Assembly: GCF_035917975.1 (NCBI RefSeq)
Contig: NZ_CP109130.1
Coordinates: forward strand, 4,712,001-4,776,000
Origin: Streptosporangium sp. NBC_01756
GTDB lineage: Bacteria; Actinomycetota; Actinomycetes; Streptosporangiales; Streptosporangiaceae
Direction: 5' to 3'
DNA: 64,000 nucleotides
Part shown: one piece after another, positions 20,692 through 29,271 of the stretch
Numbering within the stretch: the stretch's first letter is position 1
How the letters are laid out: every line of letters starts with the position of its first letter
Notes under the pieces: generated by a model
Seen by the model: only the letters and a program-made list of their open reading frames with translations
Told to the model about the DNA's origin: nothing
Database searches by the model: none
Program-made: the position numbers and the translations under genes

Positions 20692-21507
20692 GTGGAAGTG
20701 CCGGAGCCGCGACGCGCGGTGCCGCCGTTGACGCGGGACGACCTCCGTGAGCACCTGGTCCGCACCCGGATCGCCGGTGAGGTGGCGACCAGCCGGGAGA
20801 ACAACCTGGACCACTACAGGTCGCTGGCCAACCGGGACCCGCACTACATGTTCGGGCTGGTCCCGCGGGGCCAGTGGTCCTATCACGACGTGCTGGAGCT
20901 GATGGCCAAGTCCGCCGGGGTCGTGGCCGATCCGGACCATCGTGAGGGCCAGGACACCATCGACCCGGACCGCACGATCGACGCCGTCGAGGCGATGGGC
21001 GACACCATCGCCGGCGTGCTCCGGTCCGGCGGCGCCCGGATCCTCTTCGCCACCGGGCACCCCACCGGCCTGCTCACCGTCCACATGGCCCTGGCGCGGC
21101 TCGCCCGCGAGTGCGGCGCGACCCTGATGGCCCCCGCCGAGGGCTGGTCCTACTGGAGCGCCGGGTTCGGCCGTAAGCGTGAGATCCGCTACATGGACGA
21201 CGTCGCCATGCTGGCCGACCGGGGCGCCTTCGTGCACACGCACGATCCGGCTCCGATGCGGGCCATGCTCGACGAACTCGGTGACGACCGGCCCGATCTG
21301 GTGATCGCCGACCACGGCTGGGCCGGTGCCGCGGGTGAGGCGGGCATTCTCACGGTCGGGTTCGCCGACAGCAACGATCCGGCGCTCTTCGTGGGAGAGG
21401 CGGAGGACAAGATCGCTGTGACCGTCCCGCTCGATGACAACGTGCTACCCAGATATTACGATCCGCTGACGGGTCATCTGGTCGAGAGGGTCGTACGGGC
21501 CCTCTGA
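20692..21507 (+). CDS. Phosphatase-family protein (actinobacterial)
   Basis: 271-residue soluble protein of a conserved actinobacterial family annotated as phosphatase. Recognisable parts: LVRTRIAGEVATSRENNLDH, ILFATGHPTGLLTVHMALA, REIRYMDDVAMLADRGAFVH and DLVIADHGWAGAAGEAGILT, the last two rich in His and Asp suited to metal or phosphate binding. The GTG at 20692 follows GAGGGAG. The gene sits 73 bp after acuC on the same strand. The substrate is unknown and the family name rests on memory of genome annotations. Confidence 0.75.
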   Translation: MEVPEPRRAVPPLTRDDLREHLVRTRIAGEVATSRENNLDHYRSLANRDPHYMFGLVPRGQWSYHDVLELMAKSAGVVADPDHREGQDTIDPDRTIDAVEAMGDTIAGVLRSGGARILFATGHPTGLLTVHMALARLARECGATLMAPAEGWSYWSAGFGRKREIRYMDDVAMLADRGAFVHTHDPAPMRAMLDELGDDRPDLVIADHGWAGAAGEAGILTVGFADSNDPALFVGEAEDKIAVTVPLDDNVLPRYYDPLTGHLVERVVRAL

Positions 21508-21829
21508 GACGGGGGATGCACAAAATGGGTCATCCCTATACGGGCTTTTCGCGCCTGCATTCCGCGCTGCGCGCCGACCGTTTGCCAACTTTTTGATGCT
21601 TGTGGGCGACTCTAATAAGAGATGGTTGGTCCGTTCCAAGATCAAGATGAGGGGTGCGTTCCGGCTGCTGGCCAGCGAGTTTCTCCGTTTCGCTGACGTA
21701 TAGCAACAGAGGCTGAGAAAATAGGGGGTTTGCGCACTCGGAGTCCCGACTTACGCTGACGGCAGTACACGTGCGTGAGCAATGGCACCAGTGGGGATAA
21801 CCCGGAAACACGTGCGGAAGAGGCGTCCG
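21508..21829. other. 322-bp intergenic region before the helix-turn-helix gene
   Basis: After the hairpin at 21513-21536 no coding sequence is convincing on either strand. The stretch 21580-21730 is richer in A and T than the flanks and is the most likely place for the promoter of the helix-turn-helix gene. No motif strong enough to name was seen. Confidence 0.4.
21513..21536 (+). terminator. Hairpin after the phosphatase gene
   Basis: The arms GGGATG (21513-21518) and CATCCC (21531-21536) enclose a 12-base loop six bases after the stop. It is short but well placed. Confidence 0.4.
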
Positions 21830-22033
21830 ATGGGTGCAGGCGAAAGACCTCTCAGTGAGGTGAAGTTCCTGACCGTGGCAGAAGTGGCCACAGTCATGAG
21901 GGTGTCCAAGATGACTGTCTACCGACTCGTGCATTCGGGCGAGCTGCCGGCCATCCGGGTCGGTCGATCCTTCCGAGTGCCGGAACAGGCGGTGCATGAC
22001 TATCTCAGGGATGCCTACATCGAGGCGGGTTGA
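21830..22033 (+). CDS. BldC-like excisionase-family DNA-binding protein
   Basis: 67-residue protein that is a single winged helix: LTVAEVATVMRVSKMTVYRL, then VHSGELPAIRVGRSFRVPEQ. It belongs to the MerR/excisionase-like group and is conserved beside the bS22 gene in Streptomyces and mycobacteria. It is a paralogue of the bldC gene at 49868. The ATG at 21830 is chosen because GGAAGAGG lies six bases upstream; a longer frame from 21782 adds a basic tail lacking a ribosome site. It probably binds promoter DNA in tandem arrays like BldC. Confidence 0.9.
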   Translation: MGAGERPLSEVKFLTVAEVATVMRVSKMTVYRLVHSGELPAIRVGRSFRVPEQAVHDYLRDAYIEAG

Positions 22034-22318
22034 AGCGATCGAGCCCGGCGCGACCAGCGGACGGACCGGTGAGAAACGGGTCGGCCGCGGGATCGGCGCG
22101 GAGCGGTGAGTGACCGATCCGTCCGAGTTTCCCGGTCATACCGGCATGCGGCGAGCTCCTGTTTCACCGAGGTAGCGGCGTGGTCGTCACGCCGTGAGTT
22201 CCAGTACCCGGGATCCCCCCAGGGGGAGATCTACCGTGGATCGCCGGTAGTCTGTTGAGCCGGTGTGTTGTTCGCGCACCGGTTTGACAATCTCGGCTAC
22301 CAGCTACCTGGGGGTCCC

Positions 22319-22417
22319 GTGGGCTCTGTGATCAAGAAGCGTCGTAAGCGCATGGCGAAGAAGAAGCACCGCAAGCTTCTGAAGAAGACCCGCATCCAGC
22401 GGCGTAACAAGAAGTAG
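22319..22417 (+). CDS. Small ribosomal subunit protein bS22
   Basis: 32-residue, extremely basic protein ([20 protein letters not shown], then [11 protein letters not shown]) starting at GTG 22319 after a G-rich ribosome site (CTGGGGGT). It matches the actinobacterial AURKAIP1/COX24-type peptide identified as ribosomal protein bS22 in mycobacterial ribosome structures. It is too short for ordinary gene callers. Its place between a BldC-like gene and the epimerase gene matches M. tuberculosis Rv0500A-Rv0500B-Rv0501. Confidence 0.93.
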   Translation: MGSVIKKRRKRMAKKKHRKLLKKTRIQRRNKK

Positions 22418-22440
22418 TAACGCGGATCTGCGAGGCGCCG

Positions 22441-23466
22441 ATGACCCACACCGTGCTTGTCACCGGGGTCTCGCGCCACATCGGCGCCCGAGTGGCGAGC
22501 GTTCTCGCGGCTGACCCGGACATCGACCGGGTCATCGGAGTAGACACGGTGCCGCCGCCCTCGCTCTCACGTGATGGCGGCGTCCCTCTCGGCCGGACGG
22601 AGTTCGTCCGCGTCGATCTGCGCAGCCCCGACATCGCCCAGGTGATCGCGGCCGCCGACATCGACACAGTGGTTCACATGAGCCTGGTGAGCGCTCCCCC
22701 GCGGGGTGGCGGCCGGACTCTCATGAAAGAGCACAACGTCATCGGCACCATGCAACTGCTCGGTGCCTGTCAGCGGTCCGCGACGGTCCGCCGTGTCGTG
22801 GTCCGCTCCACCACCGCGGTGTACGGCTCGTCTCCACGCGATCCTGCGGTCTTCGACGAGGACGCCGAGCCGGGCGAGTCGCCGGCCCGGGGATATGCCA
22901 AGGACGCCTCGGAGGTCGAGGGTTACGTCCGCGGTTTCGCCAGACGGCGCCGGGACGTGGTCGTGTCGACGCTCAGATTCGCCAATTTCATGGGGCCCGG
23001 TGTCGACTCACCGCTGACCCGTTACTTCACCCAGCCCGTCCTGCCGACCGTGTTCGGCTTCGATCCCCGGCTGCAGTTCGTCCATGAGGACGACGCGGTC
23101 GAGGTGCTCAGGCGGATGGCGATGGAGGATCACCCCGGCACGTTCAACGTGGCCGGAGACGGCGTGCTGCTGCTTTCGCAGTGCGCCCGCAGAGCGGGCC
23201 TGCTCTCCCTGCCCGTGCCCTCGGCCGCGTTCCGTCTTCTCGGGGACCTCGCCCGGAGCGCCGGACTGGTCGACTTCTCTCCTGAGCAGCTCCGCCTGAT
23301 GTGCCACGGCCGCGTTGTGGACACCACCCGGCTGGCCGGCCGTCTCGGCTGGAAGCCCGCCTACTCGACCTCCGCCGCCTTCGAGGATTTCGTCCGCGCA
23401 CGGGATCTGGCCGGTGGACTCCCGATCGCCATGATGGACCTGATGACCCGCGGAGCGGCGGGGTGA
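22441..23466 (+). CDS. NAD-dependent epimerase/dehydratase (extended SDR)
   Basis: 341-residue extended short-chain dehydrogenase of the UDP-sugar epimerase type. The Rossmann motif is VLVTGVSRHIGARVASVL, slightly off the GxxGxxG pattern at its first Gly. Catalytic candidates are the Ser-Thr pair in RSTTAVYGSS and the YAKDASEVE motif. It corresponds to M. tuberculosis Rv0501 (called GalE2). The stop overlaps the next gene's start by GTGA, so it is coupled to the acyltransferase. The sugar substrate is unknown. Confidence 0.87.
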   Translation: MTHTVLVTGVSRHIGARVASVLAADPDIDRVIGVDTVPPPSLSRDGGVPLGRTEFVRVDLRSPDIAQVIAAADIDTVVHMSLVSAPPRGGGRTLMKEHNVIGTMQLLGACQRSATVRRVVVRSTTAVYGSSPRDPAVFDEDAEPGESPARGYAKDASEVEGYVRGFARRRRDVVVSTLRFANFMGPGVDSPLTRYFTQPVLPTVFGFDPRLQFVHEDDAVEVLRRMAMEDHPGTFNVAGDGVLLLSQCARRAGLLSLPVPSAAFRLLGDLARSAGLVDFSPEQLRLMCHGRVVDTTRLAGRLGWKPAYSTSAAFEDFVRARDLAGGLPIAMMDLMTRGAAG

Positions 23467-24320
23467 CGGATCAGGACGGTGAGCACGGCCTCGCCGAACT
23501 GCTCGCCTTCCTGCGCCGTCGCGTCACGGGGCGGTACGAGGTCGACGAGTTCGGCTTCGACCCCGAACTCACCGACAAGGTGCTGCTCGAACTGATCCGC
23601 CCGCTGTATCGGCACTGGTTCCGCGTGGAGACCGTCGGCATGCACAACGTGCCCGGTGACTCCGGCGCCCTCGTCGTGGCCAACCATTCGGGCACCCTCC
23701 CGCTGGACGGGCTCATGCTTCAGGTGGCGCTGCACGACGATCATCCCGAGCACCGGGCGGTCCGCCTGCTGGGCGCCGATCTGGTCTACCGGCTTCCACT
23801 GCTCGGTCACCTGTCCCGTAAGACCGGTCACACGCTGGCCTGTCGGGACGACGCCGACCGCCTGCTCCGTGGGGGCGAGTTGGTCGGCGTCTTCCCCGAG
23901 GGTTTCAAGGGGGTCGGCAAGCCGTTCTCCGAACGCTACAAGCTGCAGCGGTTCGGACGCGGGGGCTTCGTCGCCTCCGCCATCCGCGCCGGAGTGCCGA
24001 TCGTTCCCTGCGCCATCGTGGGCGCCGAGGAGATCTATCCCAAGATCGGCGATTTACGTCTCCTGGCAAGGGCACTCGGCCTGCCGTACCTGCCGGTCAC
24101 CCCGCTGTTCCCCTGGCTCGGTCCTCTCGGCCTGGTGCCGCTGCCGTCGAAGTGGATGATCGGTTTCGGTGAGCCCATCCGCACCGACCAGTTCGATCCC
24201 GCGGAGGCGGACGATCCCATGCTGGTCTTCAACCTCACCGACCAGGTCCGCGAGGTCATCCAGCAGCAGCTGAACAGTCTCCGCCTCCGACGCGGCCACG
24301 CCTTCCCGCCGCTCTTCTGA
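23463..24320 (+). CDS. 1-acyl-glycerol-3-phosphate acyltransferase family protein
   Basis: 285-residue PlsC-type acyltransferase. The NHSGTLPLD motif carries the catalytic His and Asp (an NHX4D box), and FPEGFKGVGKPF is the phosphate-binding block. The GTG at 23463 overlaps the epimerase stop by four bases. It corresponds to Rv0502 of M. tuberculosis. It probably acylates a phospholipid or glycolipid precursor at the membrane. The last 50 bases, including the stop codon, are duplicated just downstream (24337-24401). Confidence 0.88.
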   Translation: MTDQDGEHGLAELLAFLRRRVTGRYEVDEFGFDPELTDKVLLELIRPLYRHWFRVETVGMHNVPGDSGALVVANHSGTLPLDGLMLQVALHDDHPEHRAVRLLGADLVYRLPLLGHLSRKTGHTLACRDDADRLLRGGELVGVFPEGFKGVGKPFSERYKLQRFGRGGFVASAIRAGVPIVPCAIVGAEEIYPKIGDLRLLARALGLPYLPVTPLFPWLGPLGLVPLPSKWMIGFGEPIRTDQFDPAEADDPMLVFNLTDQVREVIQQQLNSLRLRRGHAFPPLF

Positions 24321-24401
24321 CCGCCGGCCCGCTGCCGCTGAACAGTCTCCGCCTCCGACGCGGCCACGCCTTCCCGCCGCTCTTCTGACCGCCGGCCCGC
24401 T
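24269..24401. repeat. 65-bp tandem duplication of the acyltransferase 3' end
   Basis: 24269-24333 and 24337-24401 are identical (both begin GCTGAACAGTCTCCGCCTCC) and are separated by three bases, giving a 68-bp period. Copy 1 encodes the last 17 residues and stop of the acyltransferase; copy 2 lies beyond the stop. Perfect identity suggests a recent slippage duplication. Confidence 0.95.
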
Positions 24402-24412
24402 ACCCCGGGCGA

Positions 24413-25297
24413 CTATCTGGAGCGGTAGAGGCGCCGGAGGGCGATGGCGGCCGCCACACCCCCGGCGACGGCACCGGCGCCCGCGGCGATGGGCAGGGCG
24501 ATCATGGTGGCCTTACGGCCGGTGCGGAAATCCTTGACGTCCCACTTGCTCTCCCGGGCGTAGTCGCGTAACTCGGCGTCGGGATTGATGGCGACGGCGT
24601 GGCCGACCAGGGAGAGCAGCGGCAGGTCGTTGGCCGAGTCGCTGTAGGCGAAACAGCGGGAAAGGTCCAGCCCCTCCCTGCGGGCCAGGGCCCGGACCGC
24701 CTCCGCCTTGGCGGGGCCGTGAAGCAGGTCCCCGACCAGGCGTCCGGTGTAGACGCCGTCCACGGTCTCGGAGACGGTGCCGAGCGCGCCGGTCAGGCCG
24801 AGGCGCTGGGCGATCACGCGGGCCAGCTCCACGGGGGTCGCGGTGACCAGCCAGACCCGCTGCCCCGCGTCCAGGTGGCCCTGGGCGAGGGCACGGGTGC
24901 CCGGCCAGATCCGGTCCGCCATGGCCTCGTCGAAGATCTCCTCGCCGAGCCGGACGATGTCCTCCACCCTGCTGCCCGCCACGAACGCCAGCGCGGTCTC
25001 CCTGGCCTGGGCGATGTGCTCGGGGTTCTCGTCGCCGCGGACCCGGAACACCGCCTGGCCGAGCGCGAACTTGAGCAGGTCCTTGGTGGTGAACAGGCCG
25101 CGCGAGGCCAGGCCCCGGGCGAAGTGGTAGATCGAGGCCCCGCGCATCATGGTGTTGTCGACGTCGAAGAAGGCGGCCGCGGCCGGGTCGGGGTCGGCCA
25201 TCGGCATCGCGACGGCCGCCGCGGCCGCCACGTCCCCGGCCATCTCCGCGTGCTCAGCTGTCTCCGCGTCGTCCCGCCTTCGTATCAGCCGCCTCAT
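24413..25297 (-). CDS. HAD-superfamily IB phosphatase (SerB1-like)
   Basis: 294-residue HAD hydrolase with nucleophile motif [18 protein letters not shown] near residue 42, motif II LVTATP, and motif [22 protein letters not shown]. The C-terminus ends in a hydrophobic Ala/Gly segment ([20 protein letters not shown]), probably a membrane anchor. It corresponds to Rv0505c of M. tuberculosis (SerB1), but phosphoserine activity is not established for the family. The ATG at 25297 follows GAGG. It converges with the acyltransferase gene. Confidence 0.87.
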   Translation of the reverse strand: MRRLIRRRDDAETAEHAEMAGDVAAAAAVAMPMADPDPAAAAFFDVDNTMMRGASIYHFARGLASRGLFTTKDLLKFALGQAVFRVRGDENPEHIAQARETALAFVAGSRVEDIVRLGEEIFDEAMADRIWPGTRALAQGHLDAGQRVWLVTATPVELARVIAQRLGLTGALGTVSETVDGVYTGRLVGDLLHGPAKAEAVRALARREGLDLSRCFAYSDSANDLPLLSLVGHAVAINPDAELRDYARESKWDVKDFRTGRKATMIALPIAAGAGAVAGGVAAAIALRRLYRSR

Positions 25298-25384
25298 AGC
25301 ACCTCAGCTTAACCGGCGCAGGCGGGTGAAATCGGGTTACATCGCGTGGGCAGGCGGCGGTGTCCCGCAAGTGACGGGTGACCC

Positions 25385-26068
25385 CTACCCGGGCGGGGCC
25401 AGGCCGTCGATGTAGTTGAGGTAGTCGTGGGCCCGGCGTTGCTCTTCCACGTCCATCTTGGGGAGCATCCCCTCGATCTGGTGGCGCTGCTTCTGGACGA
25501 AACGCTTGAGTTGGCCGGCGCTCTTCGCGTCGCTTCTCGCGTCGCGGCGTCTCACCCGGGTGAGAGAGGTGACCGCGGAGCGGGTGGTGTCCTCCATGGC
25601 CTGGAGGGTCTCCTTGATCAGGTAGTTCTCGCGCCGGGTGGAACCGAGGAGCTCCTCGACCTCGTGGGCGCGGGTCTCCGCGTAGTCGAAGGAGCGGCCC
25701 GCACGCTCGGCGTCGTCGGTGCTCAGGTGGAACAGCGTGCTCTCGGCGGCGCGCTTGAGCGGGTAGAGCGTGTCCCCGGGCGTCGACCGGTAGGTCGCCA
25801 GCCCCGCCATGACCGTCGTGGCCGCCAGGCTCAGGCTGAGGAACTGCGGCAACAGGATCAGGCGGAACCTCGGGCGGGGCCTCGGCCGGGTCCGGGCCGC
25901 CTGCCCGATGGGAGGATCCTCCTGCTCGGACGCGTCCATGAGGCGTTCGCGGAGCTCGGAGCGGAACTCCGGACGGGGGTTGCCGCCCATCCGGATGCCG
26001 AGCATCGACACACGATTCTGGATGCGCGCCTGCGATCTCCGTGAGATTCCGGGCAGCCACTTACCCAT
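25385..26068 (-). CDS. RsbN-like anti-sigma factor, DUF5667 membrane protein
   Basis: 227 residues with a cytoplasmic N-terminus of about 85 residues, one membrane segment (LILLPQFLSLSLAATTVMAG) and an extracytoplasmic helical DUF5667 domain (STPGDTLYPLKRAAESTLFH, then LDYAETRAHEVEEL-like SFDYAETRAHEVEELLGSTR). It lies directly downstream of the BldN-like sigma gene on the same strand, as RsbN does in Streptomyces, where it sequesters BldN at the membrane. The ATG at 26068 follows GGGAG. The anti-sigma role is inferred from position and topology. Confidence 0.8.
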   Translation of the reverse strand: MGKWLPGISRRSQARIQNRVSMLGIRMGGNPRPEFRSELRERLMDASEQEDPPIGQAARTRPRPRPRFRLILLPQFLSLSLAATTVMAGLATYRSTPGDTLYPLKRAAESTLFHLSTDDAERAGRSFDYAETRAHEVEELLGSTRRENYLIKETLQAMEDTTRSAVTSLTRVRRRDARSDAKSAGQLKRFVQKQRHQIEGMLPKMDVEEQRRAHDYLNYIDGLAPPG

Positions 26069-26175
26069 GAACGCTCCCTGCCGCCCCCAGATCATGACCC
26101 ATCGGTGTCATCTGCCTAACGATGGCTCGGCGCGCCGGGTTACGCGCCAGATCGTCATCGGCATACCGGTCGAGT

Positions 26176-26820
26176 TCAGCCGAGGTCCGCGGGGAGGGCT
26201 CGGGCGAGAGCCCGGATCGCCCGGAACTGCAGCGCTTTGATCGCTCCACTCTTCTTGCCCATGATGAGCGCGGTCTCCGCCAGCGACATGCCGTGCAGGA
26301 ACCGGAGGACCACGCACTCCTGCTGCTCGGCGCCGAGGCTTCTGACGGCACTGAGAATCCGGTCGTTGACCATCGCCGCGACGACGGCGTTCTCCGGGAT
26401 GTTGGCACCGTCGAGCGGTGTGTCGATCACCTCGGCCGTCGAGACCTCAAGACGGTATCTGCCGGATTTGAAGTGATCGGTGATCAGATTCCTGGCGATG
26501 GTCACCAGCCAGGCTCCGAAATCACGCCCCTGCCAGGTGAAGTCGGCGATTCGGCGGAGCGCGCGGAGGAAGGTCTCGCTGGTGAGGTCCTCGGCCAGCG
26601 GATGGGAACCGACCCGGAAGTAGACGTAGCGGTAGACGAGGTCGAGATAGCGGTCGTAGAGCGTGCCGAATGCGTCCGCGTCCCCGGTTTTGGCGCGTAG
26701 AACGAGCCTCCGGAGATCCTCCGAGGCGTCCTCGCGTGGGGCGAGCTCGTTTCTGCGGACAGGCTGGGCCACCCCCGAAGCGTTGGGGAGAGGCCCGGCG
26801 AACGGCCACGTGTCTGGCAT
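26176..26820 (-). CDS. bldN: ECF sigma factor BldN
   Basis: 214-residue ECF sigma factor. Region 2 (AFGTLYDRYLDLVYRYVYFR, then LAEDLTSETFLRALRRIADF) and region 4 (LGAEQQECVVLRFLHGMSLA, then LIMGKKSGAIKALQFRAIRA) are complete. In Streptomyces, BldN directs aerial-development genes such as chaplins and rodlins and is held by RsbN. The N-terminal extension here is about 35 residues, much shorter than the pro-sequence of S. coelicolor BldN. It sits in the same chromosomal neighbourhood between rex/hem and the HAD-epimerase genes. Confidence 0.88.
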   Translation of the reverse strand: MPDTWPFAGPLPNASGVAQPVRRNELAPREDASEDLRRLVLRAKTGDADAFGTLYDRYLDLVYRYVYFRVGSHPLAEDLTSETFLRALRRIADFTWQGRDFGAWLVTIARNLITDHFKSGRYRLEVSTAEVIDTPLDGANIPENAVVAAMVNDRILSAVRSLGAEQQECVVLRFLHGMSLAETALIMGKKSGAIKALQFRAIRALARALPADLG

Positions 26821-26910
26821 CCGGTATCCCTGTGGGGGGAGGGGGTGCAGCGTGCTCGATCACTCTAGAAATGAACCTGAAATTCCACAATCTACTTCGT
26901 AATGTCGTGA

Positions 26911-26989
26911 CTACCGGTAATCGGCCGATAGCGTAGAAGGCCGGTCGTTTCTACCGGGCTGAGAGGGCGCCTACCAGTCCGGCTACCGG
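26911..26989. promoter_or_regulatory. Four direct CTACC(G/A)G repeats upstream of the membrane/ABM gene
   Basis: CTACCGG at 26911, 26951 and 26983 and CTACCAG at 26971 all face the same way within 80 bp, ending 34 bp before the downstream start. Clustered direct repeats of this kind are typical activator or repressor sites; the binding protein is unknown. Confidence 0.4.
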
Positions 26990-27023
26990 TTAAGGGGCAA
27001 TGTCCGGCAGCATTGGAGCCACC

Positions 27024-28760
27024 ATGGAAGTCCTCGTCGCTGTCATCGCGTTTGCCGGAGCGTTGCTCGCAGCCATAGCCACAGTCGCCCTAGTCAGCCG
27101 GCTCCGCGATGAGCCCAAGGGGTGGCTGATCGCCTGGAGCATTACGACGGCGGCGCTGTGCCTGTCACTCGCAGTAGTCGCCACCGGCTATTTAATCGGT
27201 TTTGGGTCAGTAACATTCCGTGTTTATCAGGTGACCGGTTCGTTGCTGGCCCCATTATGGCTGGCCGTCGGGATCGTCCAGCTCGTGGCGCGCAGGCCCG
27301 GTGCCAGGTTCGCCTCCTGGCTGCTGGGCATCGCCCTCACCGTCGTCGCCACAGTGATCATGGTTGTCGACCCGCTCCAGGAAGCACCGTTCACCAAGGC
27401 CCTCCCGCTCGCCCGCGACCAATGGGGACTGGCGCCGTCCTACGTGCTCTGGGCCACCCACGCGACCGTCGCGCTCATCCTGCTGGGCGGTATCGCCTTC
27501 GCGGTCGTGCGCTGGCGCGATGGCGACGACTACGACGCCGACAACATGCACGCCCTTCTGGCGCTCGGTCCGACGGGCCTGGCCCTGGTCGGAGCCATGA
27601 GCTTCACGGTGCCGGGGATGTTCGCCGCGTTGCTCCTCTGCGTGACCGCCGCCGCGGTCTGGTACGTCGTGCTCCGCCCGCTCGCGCCCTACGAGGACGA
27701 CGAGGAGGAGGACGAGAAGGACCGGGAGGAGGAGCGCGGGCCGGTGGGCCGCCGCGCGGTCTCCGAGCCGCCCCGGGACGTGCAGGTCGCGGGGCGGCGT
27801 GCCCTGCCCGAGGAGTCTCCGCGCCGTTCGGGCCTCGGTGATCTGGTGGCCGAGTACCGGGCGGGAGAGCGGGACGTCGACTACGCGGCGCGCATGCAGC
27901 AGCAGCCCGCCCCCCCGGGCGACCTGTTCGGCGGTCCCGCCACCGGCACCTTCATGGCAGGCGAGTACGGCATGCCGTCCGCCGACCAGCCCGTCGGCGG
28001 TAGCGAATACACCCGGGTGCCTCCCGGCACCGGCCAGTTCGGCATGCCGCCCACCAACCAGCCGACCGGCGAGTACGACATCCCGGTCAACGAGTACGGC
28101 AGGCCCGCTCCCGGGACCGGCGAGTACGGCAGGCCCGCCGCTCCCGCCGGTCCCAGTACCGGCGAGTTCGCCCTGCCCGACGCGGCATACAGGGCGCAGG
28201 GCGGCGGCAGCCTCCAGCCCATGCCCGCCGACCAGGCGTTCGGCAGCTCAGCCGGATACGGCCAGGACTTCGAGCGGCGGCACGGAGCCCCGGCACACGG
28301 ACGGCCTCCGGGTCCGGGGGCCGGTGGCGTCTCCGGTCACGGTCAGGCTTCCGACCTAGGGGCCGGCCCTCCCGTGACCGGTGCCCTGTATCCGGGCGCG
28401 GCCGAGCAGGGTGGATCCTCCCGTCCGTCGCCGAGCATCTTCGGCCTGCTGACGGTCTTCACCCTGATCGACGGCACCGGGGAGTTGTTCGACCGGCTGG
28501 CCGAGGAGACGGTCGAGGCCGTCCGGCGCTCCGAGCCCGACACGCTGGTCTACGTGTGTCACTCGGTGAAGTCCGCCCCGCTCCAGCGCATCGTCTACGA
28601 GCTCTACCGTGACGAGGTCGCCTACACCGACCACCAGCGCCAGCCGCATGTGGAGCGTTTCGTCGGCGAACGGCAGACCATGGTGCTCGCCACCAACGTG
28701 ATCGAGCTCAAGGTGAACGCCGCGAAGGTGGTGCCGCTCCCGATGACCTTCAGGATCTGA
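27024..28760 (+). CDS. Polytopic membrane protein with C-terminal ABM-like domain
   Basis: 578 residues. Six to seven membrane helices occupy residues ~1-215, beginning MEVLVAVIAFAGALLAAIAT. A charged, disordered linker (acidic EDDEEEDEKDREEE, then Gly/Pro-rich TGEYGRP-type repeats) spans ~225-460. The C-terminal ~100 residues resemble an antibiotic-biosynthesis-monooxygenase (dimeric ferredoxin-like) fold: TVFTLIDGTGELFDRLAEET, TLVYVCHSVKSAPLQRIVYE, YTDHQRQPHVERFV. The ATG at 27024 follows GGAG. It lies between BldN and rex. The redox or haem-related role is speculation; the architecture is seen. Confidence 0.78.
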   Translation: MEVLVAVIAFAGALLAAIATVALVSRLRDEPKGWLIAWSITTAALCLSLAVVATGYLIGFGSVTFRVYQVTGSLLAPLWLAVGIVQLVARRPGARFASWLLGIALTVVATVIMVVDPLQEAPFTKALPLARDQWGLAPSYVLWATHATVALILLGGIAFAVVRWRDGDDYDADNMHALLALGPTGLALVGAMSFTVPGMFAALLLCVTAAAVWYVVLRPLAPYEDDEEEDEKDREEERGPVGRRAVSEPPRDVQVAGRRALPEESPRRSGLGDLVAEYRAGERDVDYAARMQQQPAPPGDLFGGPATGTFMAGEYGMPSADQPVGGSEYTRVPPGTGQFGMPPTNQPTGEYDIPVNEYGRPAPGTGEYGRPAAPAGPSTGEFALPDAAYRAQGGGSLQPMPADQAFGSSAGYGQDFERRHGAPAHGRPPGPGAGGVSGHGQASDLGAGPPVTGALYPGAAEQGGSSRPSPSIFGLLTVFTLIDGTGELFDRLAEETVEAVRRSEPDTLVYVCHSVKSAPLQRIVYELYRDEVAYTDHQRQPHVERFVGERQTMVLATNVIELKVNAAKVVPLPMTFRI

Positions 28761-28998
28761 GCGCGGCGCGGAGACGGTTCTCGTCGACGCGCCAGAAGTC
28801 GTGCTGGACCCCGTCGACGAGGGTGACCGGGATCATTTCCCCATATGCGGCCTGGTCATCCTCCGAGAGAGTGATGTCGCGTTCGTCCCAGGGGACGCCC
28901 AGTTCCGTGGCGACCCGGTCGATCACCTTCCGCGCGTCGTCGCACAGGTGACAGCCGGGCTTTCCGAGCAATGTGATGTGGTGATCCTGCGGTGCCAT
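28750..28998 (-). CDS. Glutaredoxin-like thioredoxin-fold protein
   Basis: 82-residue thiol-redox protein with active site KPGCHLCDDARKVID and the cis-Pro region EMIPVTLVDGVQ. It belongs to the DUF836/NrdH-like group found next to hemA in actinobacteria (compare Rv0508). The ATG at 28998 gives the usual length; an in-frame GTG lies three codons upstream. Its 3' end overlaps the convergent membrane/ABM gene by 11 bp. Confidence 0.88.
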   Translation of the reverse strand: MAPQDHHITLLGKPGCHLCDDARKVIDRVATELGVPWDERDITLSEDDQAAYGEMIPVTLVDGVQHDFWRVDENRLRAALRS

Positions 28999-29165
28999 GC
29001 CCGTCACGGTAGCCGAGTCGCGGGCATGCGCAGGTGGGCTCCCTCGCCACTGTCTTCCCCCTAATCGCACGAAATCGATTGAGATCCGAGCGATTTACGC
29101 TTCTCATGGCAGATAGGTGTCCCACCGCAGGCCCGGGAGGGGTCGCCATCCCCTCGGCCCCCACT

Positions 29166-29183
29166 TTGTGCACCGGTTCACAA
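29166..29183. promoter_or_regulatory. Rex operator upstream of rex-hem
   Basis: TTGTGCACCGGTTCACAA matches the Rex operator pattern TTGTGA-N6-TCACAA with one deviation. It lies 88 bp before the rex start. In Streptomyces coelicolor, Rex represses its own gene and haem and respiratory genes and is released by high NADH. Confidence 0.88.
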
Positions 29184-29271
29184 AGGGACTAACCTGAAAG
29201 ACAGTGGCCTCACCTCGTCATCCGTCGCGTCCGGGCCGCGCCGGCCGCCTGTCCCCCTGGAGCTTCGGCAC

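Noticed and set aside
22284-22310. Promoter for bS22 starting with TTGACA at 22284
   Set aside because: The -35 match is good, but no acceptable -10 hexamer is found at 16-19 bp spacing.
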